NCBI GenBank assembly: GCA_017451395.1
Contig: JAFSPR010000112.1
Location: forward strand, 1 to 36,661
DNA from: Bacteroidales bacterium
Lineage (GTDB): Bacteria; Bacteroidota; Bacteroidia; Bacteroidales; UBA932
DNA length: 36,661 bases
Reading direction: 5' to 3'
Shown here: piece after piece, positions 8,937 to 17,101 of the stretch
How the letters are laid out: every line of letters starts with the position of its first letter
How positions within the stretch are numbered: the stretch's first letter is position 1
Made by a program: the position numbers and the translations under genes
Notes under the pieces: model-generated
The model's input: only the letters and a program-made list of their open reading frames with translations
The model's database searches: none
Told to the model about the DNA's origin: nothing

Positions 8937-8949
8937 GAGGAACCAGGAT

Positions 8950-10224
8950 ATGACAAACACAATCATTGCTTCAATCGCAGTCATCGTAGTTGTGACTCTC
9001 ATTCTGGTTGCGCTCCTTCTCTGGATCAAAACCGCACTCACCCCTTCCGGTACCGTAAAGATAAACATCAATAACGGCACCAAGGAGCTAGAGGTCACCC
9101 CCGGAGGTGACGTAATGCACACCCTCGCAGACCACGGAATCTTCCTTCCTTCGGCCTGCGGCGGAAAGGCCAACTGCGGCCAGTGCAAACTCCAGGTACT
9201 CTCCGGCGGCGGCACCATCCTCCCCACGGAAACCGGTTTCTTCTCCCGCAAGCAGATCAAGGACGGCTGGCGCCTGGGTTGCCAGGTGAAAGTCAAGGAC
9301 AACATTGAAATCGCTGTCCCTGAAAGCGCCCTCTCTGTCAAGAAACTGGAGTGCGAGGTTGTCTCCAACGAAAACGTCGCCACCTTCATCAAGGAATTCA
9401 CCGTGCGTCTCCCCGAAGGCGAACACATCGACTTCAAGAGCGGCGAATACATCCAGATTGACATCCCCGAATATGAGGCCGACTTCTCCGACATGGGCGT
9501 GGCCGACATCTACAAGGGTGACTGGGAAAAGTTCGGCATCACTTCCCTGAAGTACAAGAACACCGTTCCCACCATCCGTGCATACTCCATGGCCAGCTAT
9601 CCCGCAGAGAAAGACCTCATCAAGCTGAACGTGCGTATCGCAACTCCCCCGTTCGACCGCACCCAGCCTAAGGGCGTGTTCAAGTTTGTCCCCGGCGTTC
9701 CTCCGGGAATCGCCTCCACTTACGTGTTCTCACGCAAGCCCGGTGACAAGGTCATGATCAGCGGCCCTTACGGAGAGTTCCTTCTCCCTAAGGACGATCC
9801 CGACACCCAGGAATACATCTTCGTTGGCGGCGGCGCCGGCATGGCACCTCTCCGCAGCCATATCATGCACCTGTTCAAGACCCTCAAGACCAAAAAGCCC
9901 GTGCGCTTCTTCTACGGCGCCCGCGCCCTTGTGGAAGCCTTCTATCTTGAAGACTTTGCGGAAATCGAGAAAGAATTCCCCAACTTCCACTTCACCCTTG
10001 CCCTTGACCGTCCGGATCCCGCAGCAGACGCCGCCGGTGTCAAATACACTCCCGGCTTTGTGCACAACGTGATGTACGAGACCTACCTCAAGAACCACGA
10101 GGCCCCCGAGGACATCAAGTACTTCATGTGCGGCCCGCCCATGATGGTCAAGTGCGTGAACGAACTCCTGGATTCCCTTGGAGTTGCCCCCGAGAGCATT
10201 CTCTACGACAACTTCGGAGGTTAA
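8950..10224 (+). CDS. nqrF: Na+-translocating NADH:quinone reductase subunit F (NADH-oxidising)
   Basis: NqrF is the entry point of the complex: it oxidises NADH by FAD and passes electrons to a [2Fe-2S] cluster. The 424 residues comprise an N-terminal anchor (4-25), a plant-type ferredoxin domain with Cys70, Cys76, Cys79 and Cys111, a flavin-binding region with RAYSMASYP, and the NADH domain with GGGAGMAPLRSH and CGPPMMVKCV. It ends with the typical YDNFGG. An AGGAGG at 8935-8940 precedes it, overlapping the nqrE stop. It is the last gene of the operon and is followed by a terminator. Confidence 0.97.
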   Translation: MTNTIIASIAVIVVVTLILVALLLWIKTALTPSGTVKININNGTKELEVTPGGDVMHTLADHGIFLPSACGGKANCGQCKLQVLSGGGTILPTETGFFSRKQIKDGWRLGCQVKVKDNIEIAVPESALSVKKLECEVVSNENVATFIKEFTVRLPEGEHIDFKSGEYIQIDIPEYEADFSDMGVADIYKGDWEKFGITSLKYKNTVPTIRAYSMASYPAEKDLIKLNVRIATPPFDRTQPKGVFKFVPGVPPGIASTYVFSRKPGDKVMISGPYGEFLLPKDDPDTQEYIFVGGGAGMAPLRSHIMHLFKTLKTKKPVRFFYGARALVEAFYLEDFAEIEKEFPNFHFTLALDRPDPAADAAGVKYTPGFVHNVMYETYLKNHEAPEDIKYFMCGPPMMVKCVNELLDSLGVAPESILYDNFGG

Positions 10225-10240
10225 TCCTCCCCTACGGATT

Positions 10241-10270
10241 AAGCCGGCCCCCGCAAAGGGCCGGCTTTTT
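10241..10270 (+). terminator. Rho-independent terminator of the nqr operon
   Basis: A perfect 10-bp stem (AAGCCGGCCC / GGGCCGGCTT, 10241-10250 and 10258-10267) with a 7-nt loop runs into TTT. It begins 16 bp after the nqrF stop codon. Confidence 0.9.
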
Positions 10271-10300
10271 ATCACAAAAAACAGAAACTTTTTTTGTGAT
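10271..10300 (+). repeat. AT-rich inverted repeat after the nqr terminator
   Basis: ATCACAAAAAA (10271-10281) and TTTTTTGTGAT (10290-10300) are exact inverted copies separated by 8 nt. The T run lies inside the right arm, so it may be a second terminator or a protein binding site for the fimbrillin-like operon downstream. Confidence 0.55.
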
Positions 10301-10308
10301 TGAACCCT

Positions 10309-10344
10309 TGAAACGTAAAAACTTTGCGTTTCATCACGTGAAAC
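10309..10344 (+). promoter_or_regulatory. Operator-like array of TGAAAC half sites
   Basis: GTTTCA (10328-10333) and TGAAAC (10339-10344) form a perfect palindrome with a 5-nt centre. A third TGAAAC (10309-10314) pairs with the same GTTTCA across 13 nt. The array lies about 22 nt upstream of the fimbrillin promoter -33 element. A regulator site is inferred from symmetry and position only. Confidence 0.4.
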
Positions 10345-10365
10345 AACACTTTTTTTCAGAAGATG

Positions 10366-10397
10366 TTTGGAATAGGCGGTAACTGTGGATAGTTTTG
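10366..10397 (+). promoter_or_regulatory. Bacteroidota-type promoter of the fimbrillin-like operon
   Basis: TTTG at 10366-10369 and TAGTTTTG at 10390-10397 match both consensus elements with a 20-nt spacer. The ATG at 10424 follows after 26 nt. Confidence 0.75.
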
Positions 10398-10423
10398 CTA
10401 TCGGACTTTCAAGTTGAACTCCG

Positions 10424-11425
10424 ATGAAAAAAACACAACATACTACCACAGGCCGGATGTCTTTCCTCATTACCGTCACCAGAAATCTATTTGCTTGCCG
10501 CCCGTCTGCGGCGCTATTGGCTGCGCTCTTGCAGTATCCGGCCTTTTTTTGCTGTACGCCCGTCCCCGCCCCTGCAATGAGAATGGCGGCGGGAGAATAT
10601 ATAGACGTGTTCTTCTTCGACACCCTTTCCCCGCAGTATCTGGACTGCTACCAGCGCCTCAAGGCGGATGACGTCCTCTACGCCCTCTCCTCCGTGGGTC
10701 CAAAGCGCGTAGTGGCGCTCTCAGTAGGTTCAAAGGACGCTATGACCTGGGCCGGTATCCGTACGTACGCGGACCTTTGCAAATACCGCTTCTCCCTGAA
10801 GGAAGATTCCCCCGAGAAGCCTCTTATGGCCGGAGAGGGCATCCTTGGAGACGGGATCTCCCGCGTCGCGGACCTTCAGATGAGGACTTCCCTCGCAAGG
10901 GTGGTCCTTGGGAGTGTCGCCTGCGACTTCTCTGATACCCCGTACACGGGCCTTGGCTTTGACAACAAACTCATTTATATGCAGTATGCGGGAGTGGAGG
11001 CTAGGCCCTTCGGCCCCGGGCAGGAAATTCCGCTTTCAACGGTAAACCAGGGCTGGCTGGACAGCGCTGCGGTAATGTCGTTCCCAAGGCCGCATATGCT
11101 GCTCCAGCCCGGCTTTGGCAATATCTGGCGGCAGAGGATAAAGGATGAGAGGGAGTTCTGGTGCTACGGGAACGACGTTGATACATCGGCCCTCGGAAGG
11201 CCCGTGACAAGGATAGTGCTGGACGGATACGTGGGAGAGCACCGCTGCTACTACCCCATAGACCTTCCGCGGCTGAAGGCCGGTGAAACCGTGAGACTGG
11301 ACATCACCCTGAAAAGGATGGGGACGCCGGATCCCGACATCCCTGCAAACGGGGCTATGGTAACGCTTGAGTCCAATATTGTTCCCTGGGAGACAAGGGA
11401 AGAAAGAGAAGAGATATTTGAATGA
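10424..11425 (+). CDS. Fimbrillin-family-like surface protein
   Basis: Probably an exported component of Bacteroidales type V-like fimbriae or a related surface adhesin. The 333 residues begin with a basic stretch and hydrophobic segment (about 30-44, SAALLAALLQYPAFFCC). Cys43/44 could be lipidated, although the preceding residues are not a standard lipobox. The C-terminal part, VTRIVLDGYVGEHRCYYPIDL...RLDITLKRMGTPDPD...IVPWE, follows the closing pattern of fimbrillin-like proteins, which end in a beta strand plus a PW motif. The next gene overlaps by 4 bp (ATGA), so the two are probably translated together. Similarity is judged by pattern alone; the exact family (FimA/Mfa1 or FimB/Mfa2-like) is open. 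An ATG at 10457 is an alternative start. Confidence 0.55.
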   Translation: MKKTQHTTTGRMSFLITVTRNLFACRPSAALLAALLQYPAFFCCTPVPAPAMRMAAGEYIDVFFFDTLSPQYLDCYQRLKADDVLYALSSVGPKRVVALSVGSKDAMTWAGIRTYADLCKYRFSLKEDSPEKPLMAGEGILGDGISRVADLQMRTSLARVVLGSVACDFSDTPYTGLGFDNKLIYMQYAGVEARPFGPGQEIPLSTVNQGWLDSAAVMSFPRPHMLLQPGFGNIWRQRIKDEREFWCYGNDVDTSALGRPVTRIVLDGYVGEHRCYYPIDLPRLKAGETVRLDITLKRMGTPDPDIPANGAMVTLESNIVPWETREEREEIFE

Positions 11426-12348
11426 TGGGAAGAGGGGTCAGATGGTTAATAATTTTGCTCGTGGCCGCGTGTACGCGTGTGGAAGAGCCGCCGTGCGAGG
11501 TTTCCGTAACCCTCCTCGCTCCAGCCCCCCACACGCGTTCAGGCGACCCTGACGAGTCCCTTGTCACGGACTGCAACATCTACATCTACAATCAGTTCGG
11601 GCTTCTTGAAAAAAAGGTCTATGTGCCGCGAAGGGAGTATCCGGGAGGCACCATCTCAGTACAGGCCCGTCTTGTAAAAGAATCCCCGTACACGGTCCTT
11701 GCCGCTGCTAACCTTGGATATGAACTGAAACTAGGCTCCCTTGAGGAGGCCCTCTCCTGCCGGTACCATATGGCCTACCCCGACGAATTCTCGCAGGGGG
11801 TGCCGATGTCCGCCGCCGTGGAAGGTGCCGTAGCAGGTAATGACGCCAGGATTGAGGTGCCGCTTAAAAGGCTTATGTCAAGGGTGGACCTGAGGGTAGA
11901 CCGCCGCGCCCTCAACGAGGACGTCTCCATCCGCATCACATCAGTTCAGGTTTCAAATGCGGCTTCGTCGGTGCTCCTTTTTGGAGAAAGCCGGGTGGAG
12001 CAGTGGAGCCACCTGTTCACGGAAGGATACTCAAAGACGGGCCAGGACCTCTACAACCTTAACCACGACGCCCTTGACGGGATAAGCGGCGCCGTAGCGC
12101 TATACCTTCTGGAAAGCGGCCCCGGCGGTCTTGTGGAGCCTTATATAGAGGTAAAGGCCGATTACCACTCCTCCACCTGCCACACCCGCCCCGGGGAGCC
12201 GCTGGTCTACCGTTTTTTCATAACAGACAACAACCAGGGTACGCAGCGGAACGCGCTGTATCCCATAATACTGAAACCAACCGGCACGGGACTGGAGTGC
12301 CCGGACGGCTGGCGGCTTGAAAAGGGAGCGCTTGTTACAGCATTTTAG
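11422..12348 (+). CDS. Fimbrillin/DUF4906-like lipoprotein
   Basis: A predicted outer-surface lipoprotein. The N-terminus MMGRGVRWLIILLVAACTRVEEPP has a textbook lipobox (LVAAC, Cys16 or 15). A beta-rich first domain (CNIYIYNQFGLLEKKVYVP...YTVLAAANLG) resembles fimbrial anchor and fimbrillin N-domains. The segment ARIEVPLKRLMSRVDLRVDR fits the conserved linking strand of these families. The C-terminal part ends in NALYPIILKPTGTGLECPDGWRL. It starts inside the stop codon of the preceding fimbrillin-like gene (ATGA overlap). Its 3' end overlaps the convergent rfbD by 14 bp, leaving no separate terminator. No usher, protease or further fimbrial genes are nearby, so this may be a minor two-protein surface structure. 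Confidence 0.6.
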   Translation: MMGRGVRWLIILLVAACTRVEEPPCEVSVTLLAPAPHTRSGDPDESLVTDCNIYIYNQFGLLEKKVYVPRREYPGGTISVQARLVKESPYTVLAAANLGYELKLGSLEEALSCRYHMAYPDEFSQGVPMSAAVEGAVAGNDARIEVPLKRLMSRVDLRVDRRALNEDVSIRITSVQVSNAASSVLLFGESRVEQWSHLFTEGYSKTGQDLYNLNHDALDGISGAVALYLLESGPGGLVEPYIEVKADYHSSTCHTRPGEPLVYRFFITDNNQGTQRNALYPIILKPTGTGLECPDGWRLEKGALVTAF

Positions 12349-13180
12349 AAAGGCAGGCCTTGAGGGAATCTGTCCAGTAAGGGATCTGAAGGCCGAAGGT
12401 TTCCTTGATAAGAGTCTTGTCAAGGACAGAATATGCGGGCCGATGCACCTTTGAGGGGAATTCCCCCGAATGGCAGGGCTGGATGTCACAGGAAGTGTGC
12501 CCTGAGTACTCTGCAATGGCCTTTGCGAAGTCATACCAGGAGCATACGCCTTCGTTTGAGTAATTTAAGATATGAGATTTCCCGACTCCGCTGGAAATGA
12601 CAGTAAGGATGGCCCCGGCAAGGTCATGGGCATATGTGGGAGTTCCCACCTGGTCAAAGACCACCTTGAGGGAAGGCCTTGTGGCGGTAAGGTCAAGCAT
12701 AGTTTTCACAAAGTTCTTCCCGTATTCACTGTATAGCCAGGCGGTGCGGATGATTACGTAACGCACGCCGGAGCGGAGGATTGCTTCCTCGCCATGGAGT
12801 TTTGTAAGGCCGTAGACGCCTGTAGGAGTGCCTTTCTGATCCTCCCTGCATGGAGTGTTGTAAGGCTCTTTTCCAAAGACGTAATCCGTGGAGATGTGCA
12901 CAAGGAGACCGCCGACGTCCTTCATTACCGTGGCAAGGTTCTCCACAGCCTTTGCATTCAGGAGTTCCGCCAGTTCATAGTTATCCTCCGCGGCTTCAAC
13001 GTTTGTGTATGCGGCGCAGTTCACTATGGCCTCAACCTTCTCCCTGGCCACAAGAGCCCGTATGGCCTGGATGTCGGTTATGTCCAGTTCTTCAATGTCC
13101 GTATATATGAAATCCGCGGGGTGAAGATCCTGGATGGACCTTCCCAACTGACCTTTGGAACCTGTTACAAGTACCTTCAT
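12335..13180 (-). CDS. rfbD: dTDP-4-dehydrorhamnose reductase
   Basis: It catalyses the last step of dTDP-L-rhamnose synthesis, the NAD(P)H reduction of dTDP-4-keto-L-rhamnose. The 281-residue short-chain dehydrogenase has an N-terminal Rossmann motif (VTGSKGQLG), the RmlD-typical DITD, NCAAYTNVEAAE, STDYVFG and catalytic YGLTKLHGE. The start overlaps the end of rfbC by 4 bp (ATGA), so the pair is co-transcribed. rfbA and rfbB, needed for the first two steps, are not in this window. The 3' end overlaps the convergent lipoprotein gene. Confidence 0.95.
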   Translation of the reverse strand: MKVLVTGSKGQLGRSIQDLHPADFIYTDIEELDITDIQAIRALVAREKVEAIVNCAAYTNVEAAEDNYELAELLNAKAVENLATVMKDVGGLLVHISTDYVFGKEPYNTPCREDQKGTPTGVYGLTKLHGEEAILRSGVRYVIIRTAWLYSEYGKNFVKTMLDLTATRPSLKVVFDQVGTPTYAHDLAGAILTVISSGVGKSHILNYSNEGVCSWYDFAKAIAEYSGHTSCDIQPCHSGEFPSKVHRPAYSVLDKTLIKETFGLQIPYWTDSLKACLSKML

Positions 13181-13755
13181 TTTGCGTAATAGTCTACGGA
13201 ATAGTCAAATAGATCCGCAGCCTCTGAAAGAAGCGGATGATGCTTATCCTTTTCCGACAGAAGGACGGAAGCCTCAGGGATACCCCAGTCTATGCCAAGG
13301 GAAGGGTCGTTCCAGGCGATGGCGCCTTCTGCCTCAGGGGCGTAGGGGTTGTCACATTTATACTGGAAAACGGCCTCAGGACTCAGTACGGCAAAGCCGT
13401 GGGCAAAGCCGCGGGGCACGAAGAACTGCCTGTGATTCTCCCCGGAAAGGATGCACGCCACGTGCTGGCCGAACCACGGGGAGCCGCGCCGGATATCCAC
13501 CGCAACGTCAAGGACGGTGCCGCTTACAACCCTCACAAGTTTACTCTGGGAATACATTCCCTTCTGGTAATGAAGGCCGCGCACGACGCCGTAGGAACTC
13601 TTGCTTTCATTGTCCTGGACAAAGGTTACCGGCCTTACAGCAGCGTCAAAATCCCTCTGGCTCCAGGACTCCAGAAAATAGCCCCTGGTGTCTCCAAATA
13701 CCTTTGGCTCCACAATCACTACTCCGGGAATAGATGTTTCAACTATACTTATCAT
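13177..13755 (-). CDS. rfbC: dTDP-4-dehydrorhamnose 3,5-epimerase
   Basis: This cupin-fold epimerase converts dTDP-4-keto-6-deoxyglucose to dTDP-4-keto-L-rhamnose. The 192 residues contain DTRGYFLESW, QDNESKSSYGVVRGLHYQ (with the catalytic His of the RGLHYQ motif), KLVRVVSGTVLDVAVDIRRGSPWFG and FVPRGFAHGF, all diagnostic of RmlC. Length is normal. It is the first gene of the rfbC-rfbD pair, divergent from the sugar operon at 13828, and supplies the reductase encoded next. Confidence 0.96.
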   Translation of the reverse strand: MISIVETSIPGVVIVEPKVFGDTRGYFLESWSQRDFDAAVRPVTFVQDNESKSSYGVVRGLHYQKGMYSQSKLVRVVSGTVLDVAVDIRRGSPWFGQHVACILSGENHRQFFVPRGFAHGFAVLSPEAVFQYKCDNPYAPEAEGAIAWNDPSLGIDWGIPEASVLLSEKDKHHPLLSEAADLFDYSVDYYAK

Positions 13756-13771
13756 ATGGTTTACGTACTCA

Positions 13772-13819
13772 CAAAGATAGCCAAAAAAAAGCAGGTTTGA
13801 GAAAAAAAACGTACATTTG
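13772..13819. promoter_or_regulatory. Divergent promoter region for rfbC (-) and the sugar operon (+)
   Basis: TACATTTG at 13812-13819 (+) ends 8 nt before the ATG at 13828. TATCTTTG at 13779-13772 (-) lies 16 nt from the rfbC start. Both match TAnnTTTG exactly, but no TTTG element sits at the right -33 distance for either. Confidence 0.55.
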
Positions 13820-13827
13820 TATCCTAT

Positions 13828-14955
13828 ATGGGGAAATTAGCCGTCATAGGCGCCAGTTACCTTCAACTGCCGCTCGTCCTAAAGGCAAAAGAGTCAGGCC
13901 ACACGGTTCACTGCTTTGCCTGGAAAGACGGCGCCGTATGCGAAGACGTTGCGGATTTCTTCTACCCCATCTCCATCACGGATAAGGAAGCCATCCTGGA
14001 AGAATGCCGCCGTATAGGCATAGACGGAGTCCTCACAATTGCGTCGGACCTTGCGGTGCTCACCGTGAACTACGTTGCGGCAAAGATGGGGCTTCCCGGA
14101 AACGACGACTCCTATTCGGCCCGGATGACCAACAAATACCTTATGAGGAAGGCCTTCCGTGAAAACGGCATCCCCTGCCCCTCCTTCTTTGAGGTAAGCC
14201 CCGGGAAACCCCTGGATGAATCGGCCATCGGCCCCTGGCCCCTTATTGTAAAGCCAACGGACCGCTCTGGAAGCCGCGGCGTGGAAAAGGTTAGTGATAC
14301 TGAGCATCTTCGGAAGGCCATAAGTTTTGCCATGGAGGAGTCCCTGAGGAAAGAAGCCATTGTGGAATCTTTCATAGAAGGAAGGGAGATAAGCGTTGAG
14401 AGCATTTCCTGGGAGGGACGGCATTACGTCCTCCAGATTACGGACAAGGTTACAACCGGCGCGCCCTATTTCATAGAACTGGAGCACCACCAGCCTTCTT
14501 CCCTGCCGGAAGAGATCCTGGCTCAGGTCCGTGAACTTGTTCCACGGGCCCTTGATGCCCTCCACATAACCGCAGGGGCATCCCACACGGAGATAAAGAT
14601 CACGCCTGAAGGCAAACTTTTCATCATAGAGATCGGCGCCCGTATGGGAGGAGATTTCATAGGCTCAGACCTTGTAAGGCTCTCTACAGGCTACGATTTC
14701 CTACAGGGTGTGATTGACGTTGCCCTTGGGCAGTTCAAAGAGCCCGTAATGGGGAAAAAGGCATATTCCGGGGTGTATTTCCTGTCGGAGGAGACAAAGG
14801 GGCTCATAAGGTACTTTGAGCACCCGGAAATTCTCTCCGATACAGTGGTTGAAGCCGGAATAACGGATCCGGTCCTGAGACCCATCCGATGCAGCGCCGA
14901 CAGAAGCGGCTACCTTATCTACAGGAGCGAAACCTCAAAACTGGACCTAAAATGA
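13828..14955 (+). CDS. ATP-grasp domain carboxylate-amine/thiol ligase
   Basis: A cytosolic ATP-grasp enzyme that should activate a carboxylate as an acyl phosphate and join it to an amine or similar acceptor; the substrate is unknown. The 375 residues have an N-terminal preATP-grasp Rossmann-like domain (KLAVIGASYLQLPLVLKAKESG), a nucleotide-binding region (PLIVKPTDRSGSRGVEKV, EAIVESFIEGREISVES) and the metal-binding strand LFIIEIGARMGGDFIGSDL. It is the first of four overlapping genes, followed by an epimerase and a sugar aminotransferase. One attractive reading is attachment of an amino acid or other acid to the amino group of a nucleotide sugar. That function is inferred from neighbours only. 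Confidence 0.85.
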   Translation: MGKLAVIGASYLQLPLVLKAKESGHTVHCFAWKDGAVCEDVADFFYPISITDKEAILEECRRIGIDGVLTIASDLAVLTVNYVAAKMGLPGNDDSYSARMTNKYLMRKAFRENGIPCPSFFEVSPGKPLDESAIGPWPLIVKPTDRSGSRGVEKVSDTEHLRKAISFAMEESLRKEAIVESFIEGREISVESISWEGRHYVLQITDKVTTGAPYFIELEHHQPSSLPEEILAQVRELVPRALDALHITAGASHTEIKITPEGKLFIIEIGARMGGDFIGSDLVRLSTGYDFLQGVIDVALGQFKEPVMGKKAYSGVYFLSEETKGLIRYFEHPEILSDTVVEAGITDPVLRPIRCSADRSGYLIYRSETSKLDLK

Positions 14956-15962
14956 AAAGGATTATAGTTTTTGGAGCCACGGGAACCGTGGGAGCATACG
15001 CAAGCCTGAGGCTCAGGAAGGACGGCTTTGAGGTGGTGGCGGTTGGTTCAAGGGCTTCCGACAACGGCTTTTTTGCCCGGCACGGGATAGAATACCTTAG
15101 CGTTGACATCCGCCGTAAGGATGCCTTCAGGGCACTTCCAAAGGAAAACATATACGGCATTGTCCAACTTGCCGCAATGCTTCCCGCAAGGATGAAGGGA
15201 TATGATCCCCAGGCATACATAGACATCAATGTTACCGGGATGCTGAACGTTCTGGAATACGCCGCCGGGGTCTCCGCAGAACGAGTCCTTTACTCACAGT
15301 CCATTTCAGATGTGGCTTCCCTTGTGGGCACAACCGTTCCCATCCCTGAGGACAGCCCTTCAGGCTTCCCGGAGAATAACGACCACAGCGTTTACGCCAT
15401 AGCAAAAAACGCCGCCTCTGACCTTCTGAGGCACTATTCGGCCCGCTACGGCTTTGGCCATTACATACTCCGTTTCCCAAACATCTACCTTTACCATCCC
15501 AACCCTTATTATTACGTTGACGGAGTAAAGAGGATGGAAGGATACAGGCAGATGATATATATGGCCCTGAAGGGTGAGCCCATCTCCATCTGGGGTGACC
15601 CTTCACGCGTGAGGGATATGGTGTACGTGAAGGACTGCACGCAGTTAATAAGCCTTTGTATGAGCGTAGAGAACGCTCCTTCAGGCGTTTACAATGTGGG
15701 AACTGGCGTAGGGACGTCTATGGAGGACCAGATAAGGGGCATTGTGGAAGTGTTCTCCCCCAAGGACCACCCTTCCCCTATCCTCTATGCCCCGGACAAG
15801 CCGGACGCCCCGCAGTACATTTTTGACATCACAAAGGGCCGCACCCTCCTTGGATATCGGCCCATGTATGGATATCTTGATTACCTCCGGGATTTCAAGG
15901 AGGAGATGCTTGAGGAGCGCTTCGCCCTCCTCTGGGGAAAAGAAAAAGATTACGTCTTATGA
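14952..15962 (+). CDS. NAD-dependent sugar epimerase/dehydratase (extended SDR)
   Basis: It probably acts on a nucleotide-activated sugar. The 336 residues show the NAD-binding GATGTVGAYASLRL at the N-terminus, catalytic YAIAKNAASDLL (YxxxK) and the sugar-binding NVGTGVGTSMEDQIRGI region typical of GalE-like extended SDRs. The open frame extends upstream to 14889, but the ATG at 14952 overlaps the previous stop (ATGA) and places the Rossmann motif at the N-terminus, so it is chosen. The gene overlaps the next one by 4 bp. It could be a 4-epimerase, a 4,6-dehydratase or a ketoreductase; the sequence alone does not decide. Confidence 0.88.
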   Translation: MKRIIVFGATGTVGAYASLRLRKDGFEVVAVGSRASDNGFFARHGIEYLSVDIRRKDAFRALPKENIYGIVQLAAMLPARMKGYDPQAYIDINVTGMLNVLEYAAGVSAERVLYSQSISDVASLVGTTVPIPEDSPSGFPENNDHSVYAIAKNAASDLLRHYSARYGFGHYILRFPNIYLYHPNPYYYVDGVKRMEGYRQMIYMALKGEPISIWGDPSRVRDMVYVKDCTQLISLCMSVENAPSGVYNVGTGVGTSMEDQIRGIVEVFSPKDHPSPILYAPDKPDAPQYIFDITKGRTLLGYRPMYGYLDYLRDFKEEMLEERFALLWGKEKDYVL

Positions 15963-17101
15963 GAATAGATTTCAACCGTCCGTTCCTCTCCGGAAAGGAA
16001 CTGGAATATATGCAGGAAGCGGTAAACTCCTACAAACTTTCCGGCAACGGAGAGTTTACAAAAAGGTGCCAGGAATTCTTTGAGAAGCGTTACGGCTTCC
16101 GTAAATGCCTCCTCACCACCTCCGGCACGGACGCCCTTGAAATGGCCGCCATCCTGTGCAATGTGGGGCCCGGAGATGAGGTCATCGTCCCGTCCTACAC
16201 CTTCGTTTCCAGCGCCCTTGCCTTCGTACGCCAAGGTGCCGATATTGTCTGGGCCGATTCCCTCCCCGGCCACCCCAATATAGACCCTGACGGCCTTGAA
16301 GCCCTCATCACGCCAAGGACCAGAGTGATAGTGGTGGTGCACTACGCCGGAATGGCCTGCGATATGGACCGCATTATGGATATTGCTGAGAGCCATGGCA
16401 TCCTGGTGGTGGAAGACGCCGCCCAGGCCGTAGACTCCTTCTACAAGGGAAAGCCCCTTGGAGGGATAGGCCATCTTGGATGTTTCTCCTTCCACGAGAC
16501 AAAGAATATCACCGCGGGCGGCGAAGGCGGCCTTCTTGTGGTCAATGACCCCTCCCTTGAGAGAAGGGCGGAGATAATCTGGGAAAAAGGCACCAACCGC
16601 GCCGAATTCTTCCGCGGGATGGTGAATAAGTACGGCTGGGTGGACACAGGTTCCTCCTTCCTTCCCGCAGAGATAAACGCCGCCTTCCTCTGGGCTCAAC
16701 TTGAGAACCTGGACACCGTCCAGAGGCGGAGGCTGGATATCTGGGGCCAGTATTATATCGGCCTTAAAACCCTTGAGGAAAGGCATCTTGTCCATCTTCC
16801 GGTTATTCCTGAAGGTGCCACCAACAACGCCCACATGTTCTATATGGTATGCCGGAGCCTTGAGGAGCGCACTGCCCTCACCGCCTTCCTGAAGGAAGCC
16901 GGCATCCAGGCTCCGTTCCATTACCTGAGCCTTCACAGCAGCGCTTACGCAAAGGCCCATTCCAAAAAAGGCATTCCGGACCTCCCCCACTGCGACCGCT
17001 TTGCCGACTGCCTTGTGAGACTTCCCCTTTTCTACACGCTTGAAGACTCCGATGTCAAGGACGTCATCGTCCATATCCTCAGGTTCTATGAGTCAAGGTA
17101 A
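15959..17101 (+). CDS. wecE: dTDP-4-amino-4,6-dideoxygalactose transaminase-like (WecE/RffA family)
   Basis: A PLP-dependent DegT/DnrJ/EryC1 aminotransferase, expected to convert dTDP-4-keto-6-deoxyglucose to the 4-amino sugar with glutamate as donor. The 380 residues follow the WecE pattern closely over their whole length: GKELEYMQEAV, TTSGTDALEMAAI, GDEVIVPSYTFVSSA, VVHYAGMACDMDRIM, VVEDAAQAV, the PLP-lysine segment CFSFHETKNITAGGEGG, and EKGTNRAEFFRGMVNKYGW. Its expected substrate is also an intermediate of the rhamnose pathway next door. It overlaps the genes on both sides. The reaction is well supported by family; the exact sugar is inferred. Confidence 0.9.
   Translation: MRIDFNRPFLSGKELEYMQEAVNSYKLSGNGEFTKRCQEFFEKRYGFRKCLLTTSGTDALEMAAILCNVGPGDEVIVPSYTFVSSALAFVRQGADIVWADSLPGHPNIDPDGLEALITPRTRVIVVVHYAGMACDMDRIMDIAESHGILVVEDAAQAVDSFYKGKPLGGIGHLGCFSFHETKNITAGGEGGLLVVNDPSLERRAEIIWEKGTNRAEFFRGMVNKYGWVDTGSSFLPAEINAAFLWAQLENLDTVQRRRLDIWGQYYIGLKTLEERHLVHLPVIPEGATNNAHMFYMVCRSLEERTALTAFLKEAGIQAPFHYLSLHSSAYAKAHSKKGIPDLPHCDRFADCLVRLPLFYTLEDSDVKDVIVHILRFYESR

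Noticed and set aside
10271..10397. Invertible phase-variation promoter
   Set aside because: The inverted repeats are 11 bp or shorter and only 5-13 nt apart; no pair flanks the promoter, and no recombinase gene is near.
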